A stretch of 64,000 bases of DNA from Blasia pusilla (GCA_050084515.1 CM114271.1:5084001-5148000), one strand, 5' to 3'. Positions 36,305 to 47,224 are shown, counted from the stretch's first letter. The notes: generated from the letters alone by a model not told the origin. Numbers and translations: made by a program.

Positions 36305-38165
36305 CAAAGAGAGAAAAAGAGAAAGAGAGAGTGAGAGAGTGAGAGAGTGAGAGAGCTTCATGGGGGAGCTCACTTGTCACTCGTTTTTTTCCAGTTTAGG
36401 GACTGTTTTCCCCATTCAACGGCTCATGGGAGTGCTCACCGGAGCAAGGGCTGATTTGATTGTTCTTTGCATTTGTCGATTTTTCGTGTGGAAGAGTGGT
36501 GCGCAGAAGCGCTCCCCAATTTTTGATAGGGATTGATTATGGGGGCGGGTTGCCCCATGCCGGTGCTCTCGAGAGCACCATGTAGCTTTCTGATTTGTAT
36601 TTTTACAGGTTTTACATTTTGGTTGGGAGAAATTAGCGCGGAAGGGCTGCCAAATTTTGTGTAGGAGAAAGAGACATTGGGCTTTACGACAATCCCCATC
36701 AGTTTTTACTGGAATGTCCAATTCCAAATATTTTTTTGACGCTGTTGTAGATCGTGAATCTATGCACGTTGTGCAAAAACAGTGCACAATTTGGAGTTGT
36801 GAGTAAAAAGTTATGGTCAATCTTGAAAAATTGCCATTGCTAGGTGATTTTTAGGGTTAAATTGTTCAAACCCTAAACTAGTTGCCACGCTGGCGGCGGC
36901 TGTCACCTTCATAGTCATCGTCACCGGTAAATGGTCAACATCACCATCAACGGTCTATCATCATCATCAACGGTCAACCATCACCGTCAATGGTCCACCG
37001 TCCGCTGGCCACCGTTGGCCGTTGCTGTTGCCCAGCGTTGCTCAAAGCCGCATTCGGCCGTTGTCCACCCTTTGGTTGCCATTGCCGCCATTACAGAGTG
37101 GAGGGTCTTCCACGACGTTTGTTGATTCTCTGACTTGCGTCGCCACCATGTACTTTGTTTTGGCCGCCACCGTCATCGAAGTTTTGTCGTCAACCAGTGA
37201 CGGTAGATGACCTCCAATTATGGTTTTTGAGTTTTTATTTCATGCTGCTATGTTGTGATTGGTAGCTGCTCCACGATGATCGAGTACCGTGCTATGACGC
37301 TCGTAGCTGCAATGCGCCGCCGATTGCCGCGCCGTGCCGTCTTGATCCCGGAGTCACACGTCATTGGGGACCAGAGTGTGGGTTTATTGTTGATTAAGGA
37401 GGGTATGGCGCCAAGTGCCACATCCCACCATCGGGGGCCGTGCCATTTGTAGCCATTCTGTGCCGCCTGCAATGCCGCACTGTTCCGCTGGAACTGCACT
37501 GACTACTGAGGAGTTTTGAGCAGCATTAGTACGAGAGGAGTATGACTTGCTGATTGGAGGATTTGTCTCCACGATCGAGTTGGGGTTGAGATTTGCAGTT
37601 GTTGAGGAGCGACATCGACATGTGTTCAGGTTACCCATTCTGGTCCTTTACCCTGCACGCGTGAGGGATTCTGGGATTTGGGTAGTTAATTTGGGGATAT
37701 TGGGTTGTGTGGATGCTGAGAGCATCATTTATGTATGTGGTTTAGGGCACATAGACATGTGTGGGATGTCCGGAGTTGAGGGTAGGTTGTCGATGAGATG
37801 ATAGCCTGGTCGATTTTCCGCACCACGCCGCTTGTTGCCGCACGTTACACGTCTCGGGGAGGGAGAGTGTAGATGAGTGCTCCATGTTTGGGATGAGTGA
37901 TTGAAGGATTAATCGCGAGGTTGAGAGTGATCGTGTGAGAGGGGCACGAGGGCCATCACGGCGTCCTTTCAGGATTTTGAGAGGCGAGGTAGTGGACTTG
38001 AGAGTAGCTCTGGAGGGTTTACCTGGAGTGGTGCGAGGTTTTGAGGGTCTCCATATGAGAGATCACCTCGATCTCCTTCTATATCATCTTCAAATGAGGG
38101 GGAGCGTGTAGGGGAGTTTGTGAGCACATCGCCACACATTGTGACCGGTCCTACCAGTTGGGCGT
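36305..38165 (+). other. Non-coding leader of the gypsy element
   Basis: About 1.86 kb between block A1 and gag with no long open frame. It includes GTGAGAGA microsatellite (36330-36357), an ACGGTCAACC-type minisatellite (about 36905-37010) and GCCGC-rich stretches. No tRNA-complementary primer-binding site is obvious next to block A. Homologous leaders lie at about 49095-50637 and 62291-64000. Confidence 0.7.
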
Positions 38166-39612
38166 ACGAGATGGACGATCGGGGTAGAGGACCGCGTAGG
38201 TTTTCAAGTGTAGTAGGCACGATTGAGTTGCACAATTTCATAGCAGAGTTTAGGAGTTGATGCGACTCCCAGCGAGCCAAGAACTCTAGAGAGGTCAACC
38301 CGTTTACAACATGGAACGGTATGTTCTAGCATTTAGAGGGGGCGCCCATGGACGATTACCATGAGTTCTCTTAGAGATATGCACGTGAGATCGAGGCGCG
38401 GAGGCTCTACTATGACCCACATTATATGTCATGGACACAACCGTTCTCAGATGAAGAGGAGGAGTTAGTAGAGGCTACTTCCTCTTCCACTAGTGACATT
38501 TTAGGAGGGGTCACTCGCACGGGAGCAGTTGCACCGTCTAGTCGGGTTCGTCCTAGGTTCAACCCTCTAGTTGAGTTCTTTGCTGAGTTGAGGGCAAGCT
38601 ACCAGGGGTATGGACGGAGAAGTTGCAGAGCATCCACGACTTCCAAAGGCGCCCGGGTGAGAGCTTGCGTGAGGCTTACACTCGCTTGCGCCGATTGATC
38701 AACGTCACTCAAGGGGTGACAGAGGCTCAGACTATCCAGTCATGGTACGCGATGATGGACCGGACCCTGCGCACACGGGTGCGGGAGGGGGTGCTTCTTA
38801 TGAACAACTCCCCTATGTTGAGAGATGTTTTTAGGACCGCCAAGAACATTGAGCGCAACATGGCGGAGGAGAGCGTAGCCACCATGGGTTCTGGGCGAGA
38901 GCTGTCACGATTTCCTGCACTACCTGTGCAGCAACGTGGACTACGAGATAGGTCGAGTGTGGCACCACGAGCTCAAGGAGGATACCGGGGGGCCGTGCCA
39001 CAGAGACCTACGCCTTCATATGCGGCTCAACAACAACCGCCTACTATTACTTGTTGGTCATGTGGTGAAGCCCATCATCAGCGTGATTGCACTCGTCAGG
39101 GTCATGGATATGTGCCTCAATATGGAGGAGGAGATGGTGCTGCACTAGGAGGTTATCAATGTGACTATTGTCAGAGGTATGGTCATACACGCGCCAGGTG
39201 TTTCAGTTTACATCTTGAGTTACGTCCGGACCGAGGGCCAGAGAGGGCACCAGAGCGAGTAGTCAGTCCGGGTGGGCCTAGAGAGCGTGCACCAGGTTGT
39301 CCCGTTGGGGGACGAGGAGCTGGAGTTGCCCCACATGATGGTGGAGTTGCCCATGGAGGAGGTAGAGTACCACCACCTAGACGCGCTGAGGGAGACGTTG
39401 GATGTGAGGCTGGGATGGCTGCTCAGATATCGCAGCTACAAGAGCAGATTTGCCGTTATGGCATTGAGGTTACCGATGCCGGATCCGTGGCATTGACATC
39501 ATATGGAGCAGCCAGAGATCTGCAAGATTGTGGTTGGATGTGCGGGGTTGCCCATATGGAGGCAACCGTAGTTGTGGCGCGTGGAGCAGCCGTAGAGTTG
39601 GATCCACAATGA
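38166..39612 (+). pseudogene. gypsy gag with two zinc knuckles
   Basis: It begins with MDDRGRGPRRFSSVVGTIEL-type sequence and continues through a capsid-like helix-rich part (SLREAYTRLRRLINV, ERNMAEE). Two CCHC knuckles follow: CWSCGEAHHQRDC (about 39054-39092) and CDYCQRYGHTRARC (about 39160-39201). Stops lie at 38258, 38327 and 38372, and there is a frameshift near 38.61 kb. At 38258 and 38327 the minus-strand copy at 58.8-59.0 kb has Trp and Gln, so these stops fit TGG to TGA and CAG to TAG changes. Confidence 0.85.
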
Positions 39613-40830
39613 GGGAAAGCCAAGAAACAGACTAGGCTTCCTCAGTCTTTCATGTTGTCCGAGGCAATGAGGACCCCATCGATGGGTCCTGATTAGAGTT
39701 TGTGGAGAGTTGGTGATGTTGTTGGTATGCATGCACGGAGGGCGATGGGAGAAGCGAGTGCAACGACTCCTATTGTTGATGTTCAGAAGGGGCATGTGTC
39801 GAGCATGTTTTTGGAGGCGGCCACCATTGTGTACCACCCTCCTTTATTTTTTGCTTCCGATGTGATGACATTGGGGGATACGCCCGCGGAGGCTTTTCGG
39901 CTGGCCGCTACTCTACGTGGGCGTGGAGTTGGAGTTCTTGCATCACATTCAAAGATGATTGCAGAGGAGTTATGGACATGCCCTTGGAGCGGATGCTCAG
40001 GCCGTCCACGTCAGATTTATGGCAAGCTGCGGCTGCTAGGATGGCGGAGATGCCCGCTAGACCCGCAATAGAGCATGCCATGGCTTCTCCTGGTGTTGTG
40101 TTGTTGGATAACCGAGGAGAGGTCTTCCACTTGGTGAGTCCCGGAGGTAGAGCTTTTAGTCCGCAACGCGTCTTGTTGGATTCAAGAGCACAACCCTTGA
40201 TGTTGGTGATAACGTCATTCAGAGGATTGGGCTTGATGAGAGCCGATGTGGAGCGTTTTCCATTCCGGATATAGACATCCTTGGGTGGAGCGAGTACCAC
40301 ACAGTATATCACCCGACAAGAGGTCGTGGTGAGGATTCGCCCGGGACATCCTACAGATGAGTCCGTGGCGCGAGCCAAGGCAATAGTGATTGATGCACGA
40401 GTCCTACGACGTCTTGGTTGGTGGAGCAGTGTTATACCCGATGGGGTTTTCCCTGGATTACTGGGAGGAGTCAGCATCCTACAGACTAGGATGGTAGTCA
40501 AATGATGGGCGCCTTAGCTCATTACCCGTTCGATTCACAGGTGCAGTGATCGAGCGACGGCCAAGAGAGGTGGCGACCTTAGCAGCATTTAGCAGTGCCA
40601 TCACGTTGCCTAGTGATTTGATTGAGGGACATGTCCATGCAGACGATACTCCCGTTCCTAAAATTTCTATGGAGAGGAGTGTTATGGTAGCCGCATCATT
40701 CCGTGGAGGAGAGGTGCCGTTGTGGGGCTCGACTGAGGAGCTTCGACGATTGGCAGATGAGCACGTGCATATCACGTGGAGCGAGGCGTTTGCACCGGAG
40801 CGTGACGGGTCTGAGGAACCGAGGTAGCAG
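39613..40830 (+). pseudogene. gypsy protease region
   Basis: Frames 39700-39955, 39972-40505 and 40546-40827 join with two frameshifts. The retropepsin-like motif reads VLLDSRAQPLML at about 40173-40208, where the family DSGA/DTGA Gly is replaced by Arg (AGA for GGA), consistent with a G-to-A change. A stop TAG is at 40272. Protease would have cut the polyprotein. The segment up to the methyltransferase (RGGEVPLWG, SEAFAPERDGSEEP) is conserved in the old copy at 13.5 kb. Confidence 0.65.
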
Positions 40831-41830
40831 GGAGTGCTACGATGACACCCTTGGATACCACACCCATTGTGTGGTGTATCCCGGAGGAGGGTATTTGAGT
40901 GTTAGATCTCTTTGGAGGGATTAGCACCGGGTTAGCTGATGTTTTGCAGGCAGGAGTGCGAGTGTAGCAGTACCTGTAAGTGGATAGTGATGATGTTGCG
41001 AGGCCCATCTCACTACGACATGTGGCGCAGTTATGCCTATGTTTTCCCGACTTATTGTCTCCGTCCGTGGTATAGGAATACCAGAGTTCCCTATCGAGGG
41101 ATATTTCGTTGCTGGGGGCGCAGGACTTAGACCGGTTAGGCACCATTGATTTGGTCATTGCCGGTTGGCCATGTCAAGGCCAATCGAGTGCTGGACGAGG
41201 CAGTGGGTTGGCTAACACTTGGTCCATGTTGTTTTGGGAGATGTTGAGGGTCTTACGACAGTTGCAGGAGCACCAGTCTCGTTCTCTAGCCTACATTCTG
41301 GAGAATGTGCCAATCTTAGGAGACTCGAGGTCACGGGTGGTGACGAGTGCTCATCACGTGCGTGCCTGGATCGGCCCAACAGTGTTCTTGGATGCGGTGA
41401 GTGTAGGTTCTAGAGCCCATCGCCCGCATCTATGGTGGACCAACTTGGTGCCCCATGCGGTGTTACGAAGGGCGTATGCGAGAGTGGAGCGCCCCTCCCG
41501 TTTGTTAGTGGATTCCATTCTGGATCCAGGTCGTCGCTCACACGCAATGAGGCAAGATGATCGACCACCATTGATTTTGGTCAACAGGGTAGGCAAGCCG
41601 CGGGCAACCTTTCCCACGTTTGTGAGTTTTCCGCTTCCTATGTATACAAGGAGGCCGGTCCTGGCTTGGTTTGGGATGACCAAGTTCAGAGGTTGGTGGA
41701 GCCCAACGTCGACGAGAGAGAGCAGGCGATGGGATTTCCCACACGAGTGACGGAAATACCGTCAGTATTAGAGGTGTCACGACGCCATGTCTTGGGTCAG
41801 GCGATGGACCTGAACTAATTGACATGGATC
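40831..41830 (+). pseudogene. DNMT3-like cytosine-5 DNA methyltransferase domain inside gypsy pol
   Basis: Motif I (AdoMet binding) is VLDLFGGISTGLADVLQAGV from 40899. Motif IV with the catalytic Cys is DLVIAGWPCQGQS (PCQ at 41169-41177). Motif VI is YILENVP (ENV at 41301-41309). FLDAVSVGSRAHRPHLWW (AHR at 41415) matches the DNMT3 AHRARYFWGN block. EREQAMGFP (about 41718) and HVLGQAMDLN (about 41788) match DNMT3 motifs IX-X, including the LGRSWSV position. Such enzymes methylate cytosine at C5 using AdoMet. Stops precede motif I and lie at about 40968 and 41814, and a frameshift is near 41.63 kb, so this copy is inactive. No separate target-recognition domain is evident. Confidence 0.88.
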
Positions 41831-42202
41831 TTCAGCTTGGGACTGGCTTAGCAACGTCGGATGAGATCTCGACAGATCACAGCGGTTGCGTTGGTGAGCC
41901 CCATGCCTATCGAGACGATGGAGGCAGTGGCTAGGGGCAAGACCTGAGGAGATCTACACACCATGGGAGATCTAGAGAGACACCCTTGGACTTCTTGGGA
42001 TGTTTTGTAGGTACGCCAGGAGATGATAGCCACAACATCGAGCGTGGTTCCGGGCACTGCACATGGAGGAGATCAGAGTTTGCAGTTGCCTGTAGAAGAG
42101 CCGCCGAGTGTTGTTGTTCGAGACGGGGTTGCACCATAGCAACCACCGATACCTGCGTCGGAGAGTCCTACCGTAGTCACGATGGAGACTTGAGATCCAG
42201 AT
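41831..42202 (+). pseudogene. Linker between methyltransferase and reverse transcriptase
   Basis: A degraded linker frame continues from the methyltransferase (QRRMRSRQITAVALV, PPSVVVRDGVA) with several stops. Its first part aligns with the old copy near 12.38-12.22 kb (VVKQRRTQSRWISSQALL), so it is part of the ancestral polyprotein. Confidence 0.6.
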
Positions 42203-43920
42203 ATGGGCCCTAAGTTGACAGGAGGAGAGCAGCGCCGAATACATTTGTTCCTCACGAGTTATAGGAGCTACTTTGTGTTTAGCATGGAGGATTTGGGTAT
42301 GCTAAAGGGACCAGGGATCCGCATTGAGTTGTCGAGTGATACGCCGATCTTCCAAAGACCCTACAGGTACAGTGATATGGAGAGGGCTCTGATTGAGAGT
42401 AGGAGCCAGGACTTGGTTGGAGCACGACTAGTGGAGATGTCGCATGGGGAGTATGCATCTGCCACTGTCATGCTCGCCAAGAAGGATGTACATGGCAACT
42501 GGACGGATAGGCGGATGTGTGGAGATTATCGACCTATCAATCGGCAGATAAAGTTCGATAGGTATGCCATGCCCACCGCTGAGGAGATCTTTGATGCAAT
42601 TGGTCACGCAAAGGTCTTTAGTTCATTCGATTTGCAAGCCGGATACCATCAACTGCCTATCAGATTGGAGGACAGGCAGAAGACGGCATTTTGGGGCATC
42701 GATCCTCATGGGAAGGATTATTTGTACCAGTGGCAGTTCTTACCATTTGGGTTAAAGAACGTCCCGGCTGAGTTTCACAGGGTCATGGATAGGATCTTCG
42801 CTGGTATGGATTTTGCTAGGTGTTATATTGATGATATTGTATTCTTTAGCGCCACGATTGAGGAGCATGAGCGACATCTAGAGGAGGTGTTTTGATGATT
42901 GCAATTACATGGGTTGAAGCTACATCCAAGCAAGTGCAAGTTCTTCTACGGCCATATTGAGTACTTGGGTCATACGATATACCCAGAGGGCTTTGGTGTT
43001 TAGGAGAAGAAGGTAAAGGCTATCTCACGCATTCCACGCCCTATAGATGTGAGCCGTGTTCGCGCATTCATGGGATTGCAAACTTTTATCAAACGGTACG
43101 TCAAGGGATTCAGTTTGATTGCGAAGCCGTTGACCTTGCTAACCAAGGTGGATCACGAGTGGCACCGGGGGGATGAGTAGGAGCGAGCATTTCAATTGCT
43201 CAAGGACAAGTTGACGTGTGGGCCCATCTTGAGGAGATCGATCAAGGGTCATCCTTTCCAGTTGCACACAGATTGGAGTATGTTGGGGCTTGGAGCGGTG
43301 CTCACCCAGATGATGATGAGCGTAGAGAGTTCGTGGTGGCTTACGCTAGCCGCTCGAACAACACTGCAGAGGCAAAATACAGCTCGTATGAGGGTGAGTG
43401 CTTGGCTGCAGGGTGGGCTGTCTCACATTTCAGGTGTTACTTATTGGGCAACCCCTTTACCATCATCACTGATCATCAACCACTGAAGTGGTTGATGGAG
43501 TCCAACAAGCTTACAGGGAAGCTTGCGAGATGGGCTCTGTTGTTGCAAGAGTATGATTTTCAGGTGGTACAGAGATCTAGGACGCTCAACCAAGATGCAG
43601 ATGGGTTGAGTCGTAACCCATGCCCGAGTCAGCGAGATGCGATTAGAGCTCGATGGCATGGAGAGAGTGATGAGGAGTCCGTGCCAGGATGGCACGCGTC
43701 AGCCTATTTAGGCATGTTGGCTATGGAGAGCCAGAGTGTGGAGACTTCGATGGCGAGGTCTAGTGGAGAGTCCTTGGATCCCGAGGCCAGTGAGGAGACC
43801 ACAGGTGGTCGAGATATTCATGATGACGGAGTAGTCTTGGAGTACCTTCGTACTGGTAGCGTTGCAAGCACCGTGGGTGCTAGAGAGCGGGATCGGATCC
43901 TACAACGGGCTAGACGGTTC
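42203..43920 (+). pseudogene. gypsy reverse transcriptase and RNase H
   Basis: RT landmarks in order: YRYSDMERALIE, RRMCGDYRPINRQIKFDRY, FSSFDLQAGYHQLPI, TAFWGI, QFLPFGLKNVPAEF, and the catalytic YIDD at about 42822-42833. Two adjacent TGA codons at 42893-42898 sit where the family has basic residues. LKLHPSKCKFFYGHIEYLGH follows, then stops at 43001 and 43178, then RNase H (LHTDWSMLGLGAVL, SYEGECLAAGWAVSHFRCY, ITDHQPLKWLM) with a frameshift near 43.29 kb. This is Ty3/gypsy type, and it would copy the RNA into DNA. Confidence 0.92.
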
Positions 43921-45100
43921 CGGTAGGAGGGAACACATGTTCTGAGGGTTTGGGAGGATGGTAGAGTACGTGTGGTGCCGCATCCTTTGCAGAGAGCACG
44001 AATAGTGCAGCATGCCCACGAGGAGTTGGGTCACTTTGGGGTGAAGCGGACGTACAACTTGCTCCAGATTCAGTATTGGTGGCGAGGCATGCAGATTGAC
44101 GTTCAACAGTTTGTTGCTAGGTGCATGGTGTGTGATGGGGTCCGAGCATTGTTCAATGCTTCGACTCCACAATTGCATCCATTACCGATCATGGGCTTAG
44201 GTTATAGATGGAGTTTGGATTTCGCACGACCTTTGAACTTTGACGGAGCATCACAGTCGTTATATGTTGGTGATGGTCGAGCACTTCTCGAAGTGGATCG
44301 AGTTGGTTGCATTGCCTGAAAAAGCGAGTGAGGGAGTAGCTTATGCCTTCCTTGACAGAGTGCTGAGTCATTATGGCGCACCGGCTGAGGTGTTGACAGA
44401 CAAGGGTACCGAGTTTCACGGTGAGTTCCAGGCCTTGTGTGATCAGGCGCTGATCGGCCACCGCACGACTTCGCGAGATCATCCTGAGGCGGATGGATTA
44501 GCGGAGAGAGTTGTGCAGACGATGAAGAGGGGTTTACGCAAGTAAGGCTTGCAAAGAGGTCACCTAGGAGATTGGGACCTCCAGTTGCCATGGTTGGCGA
44601 TGGGATACAGATTTAGCAGGCATGCATCCTTAGCGTTTTTTTCACCTTACTTGCTACTTTATGGCCGAGAGCTAGATTTACTTGCGGCCATTGGTCGAGA
44701 TGCAGGTGAGGTGCTGGACCTTGATGACCCAGATGTATGGATGCGAGCATGTTCTCATAGGGCTGAGTTGTTTTGGAGAGTGATGCCCATGGCGTTTGAG
44801 AACTTGGCGATTGCGCAACATCGGGATACGTTGAGGTATGCGACTATTCGGGGTGGTGGTTATCGACCAAATATCCGGAGGTTTCATCAGGGAGATTATA
44901 TCTACTTGCAGCAGACGGCATCGACGACGTTGGATGTGACTGCAGGGCGCACTATCCTGAGACTCCGTGACGTTTTGCCATCTGGTGTTGTCTTGCTAGA
45001 GGGACGCGATGGTATGGTATGGAAGGACCATGTGCATAATTGTGCGCCATGTCACCTTCCTAACATTGATGGTACAGTAGATCCGAGCTTAGAAGAAGTT
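43921..45100 (+). pseudogene. gypsy DDE integrase
   Basis: The HHCC zinc-binding part is HAHEELGHFGVKRTYNLL...RCMVCDG (about 44010-44140). The catalytic core has first Asp in SLDFARPL (about 44218), second in VLTDKGTEF (about 44395-44420) and Glu in ADGLAERVVQTMK (about 44490-44525). A GDYIYL / VLLEGRDGMVWKDHV segment follows, like the GPY/F-type C-terminal fold. There is a frameshift near 44.25 kb and a TAA at 44543. Integrase would insert the cDNA, which fits the short target duplications. No chromodomain follows; a PHD finger does. Confidence 0.88.
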
Positions 45101-45256
45101 CTTGCAGGCTGGCATTATATGTTGTGTGGTTCTGCCCGTGGTACGACCACGATACTAATATGTGATGGATGTTTGAGAGGTTGGCATATGGCATGTGTGA
45201 CGCCATCTCTTAGTAGGGTTCTTTGGGGACGATGGATGTGTCCCAGATGTATATAG
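45101..45256 (+). pseudogene. PHD finger at the integrase C-terminus
   Basis: The protein ends MLCGSARGTT...LICDGCLRGWHMACVTP...GRWMCPRCI. This is the C4-H-C3 pattern of a PHD finger: second Cys, CDGC pair, His, Cys, then CPRC. The first Cys position is Tyr (TAT at 45116 where TGT is expected), a G-to-A change, so this copy would not bind zinc properly. PHD fingers read histone H3 tails, often K4. In chromoviruses the comparable position holds a chromodomain that guides integration. A guiding role here is inference. Confidence 0.85.
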
Positions 45257-45441
45257 AGGAGATACTAGGTAGGTTTCAATTTCGACTTTTTTTGTGACGT
45301 GGATGATAGGAAGGCGACTAACGATGGGGCCATATGAGCACCCGACCTTTTGCTCTTAGTGTTCTAGAGATGTATGTCATGGTAGGTAGGGATAGATGGC
45401 TATCTGGAGTTAGAGGGACCTAACCACCAACTAGGGGGCGA
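45257..45441 (+). other. 3' untranslated tail of the gypsy internal region
   Basis: About 185 bp after the stop, with no coding potential. A close match occurs on the minus strand at about 19480-19600, immediately before block B1 of that element, and a short part at 48740-48777. No long polypurine tract is obvious before either block B1 or block A2. Confidence 0.7.
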
Positions 45442-46215
45442 TTGGAGATATTTTAATACTTCTTGTCTCGTTGTTTGGATGCCATGAGTTAGCATGGGAT
45501 CGTGGGTGTTTGTATGTGTGTTCGGTGACAACGATGTATGTTGTGTAGCAATGTGTATGCGCACGACAACTGTCACATTTTTTAGGATAGATCGGTAAGA
45601 TCTAGTAGAGCGTCTTTGTGAGTAGTGGAGGACATGCTCAGTAGGTCGAGGATGACTTGTTGAGGCCCCGGGAAACTTGAGAGATTAGGTTTTTCCCTTT
45701 GTTTCGGCTCATTTGGAGCCATGTTGAAGAACTTACTATTTTAGGTAAGTACTATTTTGAATATGTGATCGACTTTTTATTTTTGGTAATTGGCCCTTGA
45801 CCTCCTACATCAGGTCAAGAGCCAATGAGGTGACTTGGGAGAATAGGTTACCATGGAGAGAGCTTGGGAGAGGGGAGGGATATACCTCAAGGAGAGAGAG
45901 CTTGAGAGCTCATTCTCTCTTTGTTGAACCTCTTGGCATGAGGCGTCGGAGATATGGTCTTGCTTGCCTTGTGTGTGTAACCCAAGCCTCTCATTAGGAG
46001 AGTGGGTTTGGTTTGACATTGAGAGAGACATGTGAGAGTGCACACATGTGAGAACTATGATGTTGTAAGAGAGATTGGATCTTACTTTATTGGAGATATT
46101 TTAGTACTTCTTGTCTCGTTGTTTGGATGCCATGAGTTAGCATGGGATCGTGCGTGTTTGTGTGTGTGTTCGGTGATAGCGATGGTATTATGTAGCGATA
46201 TATATGCGCACGACA
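45442..46215 (+). repeat. 3' terminal repeats B1-A2-B2
   Basis: B1 (45442-45568) and B2 (46090-46215) are near-identical blocks of about 127 bp, from TTGGAGATATTTT to GCGCACGACA. Between them, after a 2-bp AC spacer, is A2 (45571-46089), the partner of A1. Together A2-B2 looks like a complete LTR with TGTCAC and GACA ends, but its B part is duplicated before it and absent after A1. Confidence 0.85.
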
Positions 46216-46216
46216 A

Positions 46217-46500
46217 GGGAGAGGAACAAAATCAAGCAACTTCCCATCATCTTGTGTTAGTTTAATATGGTCAAGCGAATGAGTTGCTTTAACATATGAT
46301 AAGTCAAGGAGCATGGAAATTGGCAAATGCATTTCATGCCTATGTTTTTGGAGTTGATCCAAACATATTCCACCAAAAATAAGGTCCGATAGCCTTGTGG
46401 CATCTTTCCTTGTTAGGGACGATTCTTTGAAATCTACATTTATGAAGTGCAAGGCTTCTTTCTCGATTCCCGCAACAAAAATGGATGAAATAATTTGTGG
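46217..46500 (-). other. Open frame right of the gypsy insertion
   Basis: A minus-strand frame of about 80 codons (containing LTRKDATRLSDLIFGG and HSLDHIKLTQDDGKLLDF) is cut off exactly at the element end. Codon pattern looks protein-like but no family is recognised. It could be the 5' side of a gene or older transposon broken by the insertion. Confidence 0.3.
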
Positions 46501-46588
46501 TTAGATGAAGCTCTTATTTAAGTGAAAGTATAAATGCGAGAGCACAATAGTTTCAATGTAAAAGAGGATACACTGACCTAGTGCTCGT

Positions 46589-47224
46589 TGTCACATATTT
46601 TAGGATAGATCGACGAGATCTAGTAGAGAGCCTTTGCAAGTAGTGGAGGACAACCTCAAGAGGTTTAGGATGACCTACTTTTGCCACGTATAACCTGAGC
46701 AGGTTTCCCCTTCGTTTCGACTCATTTGGAGCCAAATAGAAAAAACTTACTATTTTGAGTAAGTTTCCACATTGAGTAAAGTTGACTTTAAATTTTTAGA
46801 AGTGACCCGCTATAATAGGTCAAGAGCCAAGGAGGTGACTTGCGAGCATAGATTACCGTGGAGAGAGCTTGGGAGAGGGAAGGGGATATACCTCCAAGAG
46901 AGAGAAAGAGAGTTTGAGAGCTCATTCTCTCTTTATTGAACCTCTTCGCATGAGACGGCGGAGCTATGGTCCTCCTTGCCGTGTGTGTGTAACCCAAGCC
47001 TCTCATTAGGAGAGTGGTTTTTTTTCACTTGAGATAGAGAGAGATCGAGTATGCACATTTATGAGACCTTATTGATGGAGAGATCCACTTGATTTAATTA
47101 GAGATATTTTGGTACTTCTCCTCTCGTTATGTGGATTCCAAGAGTTAGCATGTGATCGTGTGTGTTTGTATGTGAATTCGGTCACAACGATGTATGTTGT
47201 GTAGCGATGTGTATGCACACGACA
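46589..47224 (+). mobile_element. Solo A-B terminal repeat, subfamily I-like, diverged
   Basis: It begins TGTCACATATTTTAGGATAG and ends TGTATGCACACGACA. Both block A and block B are present and contiguous, about 636 bp in total. Sequence is more diverged from the 35.8-46.2 kb copy than that copy's own repeats are from each other. No target duplication is visible (TCGT left, TGAT right). Confidence 0.75.

Larger units (their letters stand above)
35789..46215 (+). mobile_element. Ty3/gypsy retrotransposon with methyltransferase and PHD finger (subfamily I)
   Basis: The element is 10.4 kb. Order: block A1 (35789-36304), non-coding leader, gag, protease, cytosine-5 methyltransferase, RT/RNase H, DDE integrase, PHD finger, tail, block B1, 2-bp spacer, block A2, block B2. 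It starts TGTCACGTC and ends GCGCACGACA. Flanking AGGA / AGGG (35785-35788, 46216-46219) is a 4-bp target duplication with one change. RT, RNase H and integrase are gypsy-type, and a chromodomain is absent. At least six frameshifts and over ten stops mean this copy is dead. Related copies lie at 10.9-14.2, 18.1-19.8, 48.8-50.6, 57.1-59.1 and 61.8-64.0 kb. Confidence 0.9.

Noticed and set aside
40831-41830. Idea that the methyltransferase is a host gene caught between elements
   Set aside because: The same flanking polyprotein segments join it to protease and RT in the independent old copy at 10.9-14.2 kb, so it belongs to the element.
46589-47224. Target duplication around the solo A-B repeat
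   Set aside because: Flanks TCGT and TGAT do not match, so clean insertion at this site cannot be shown.
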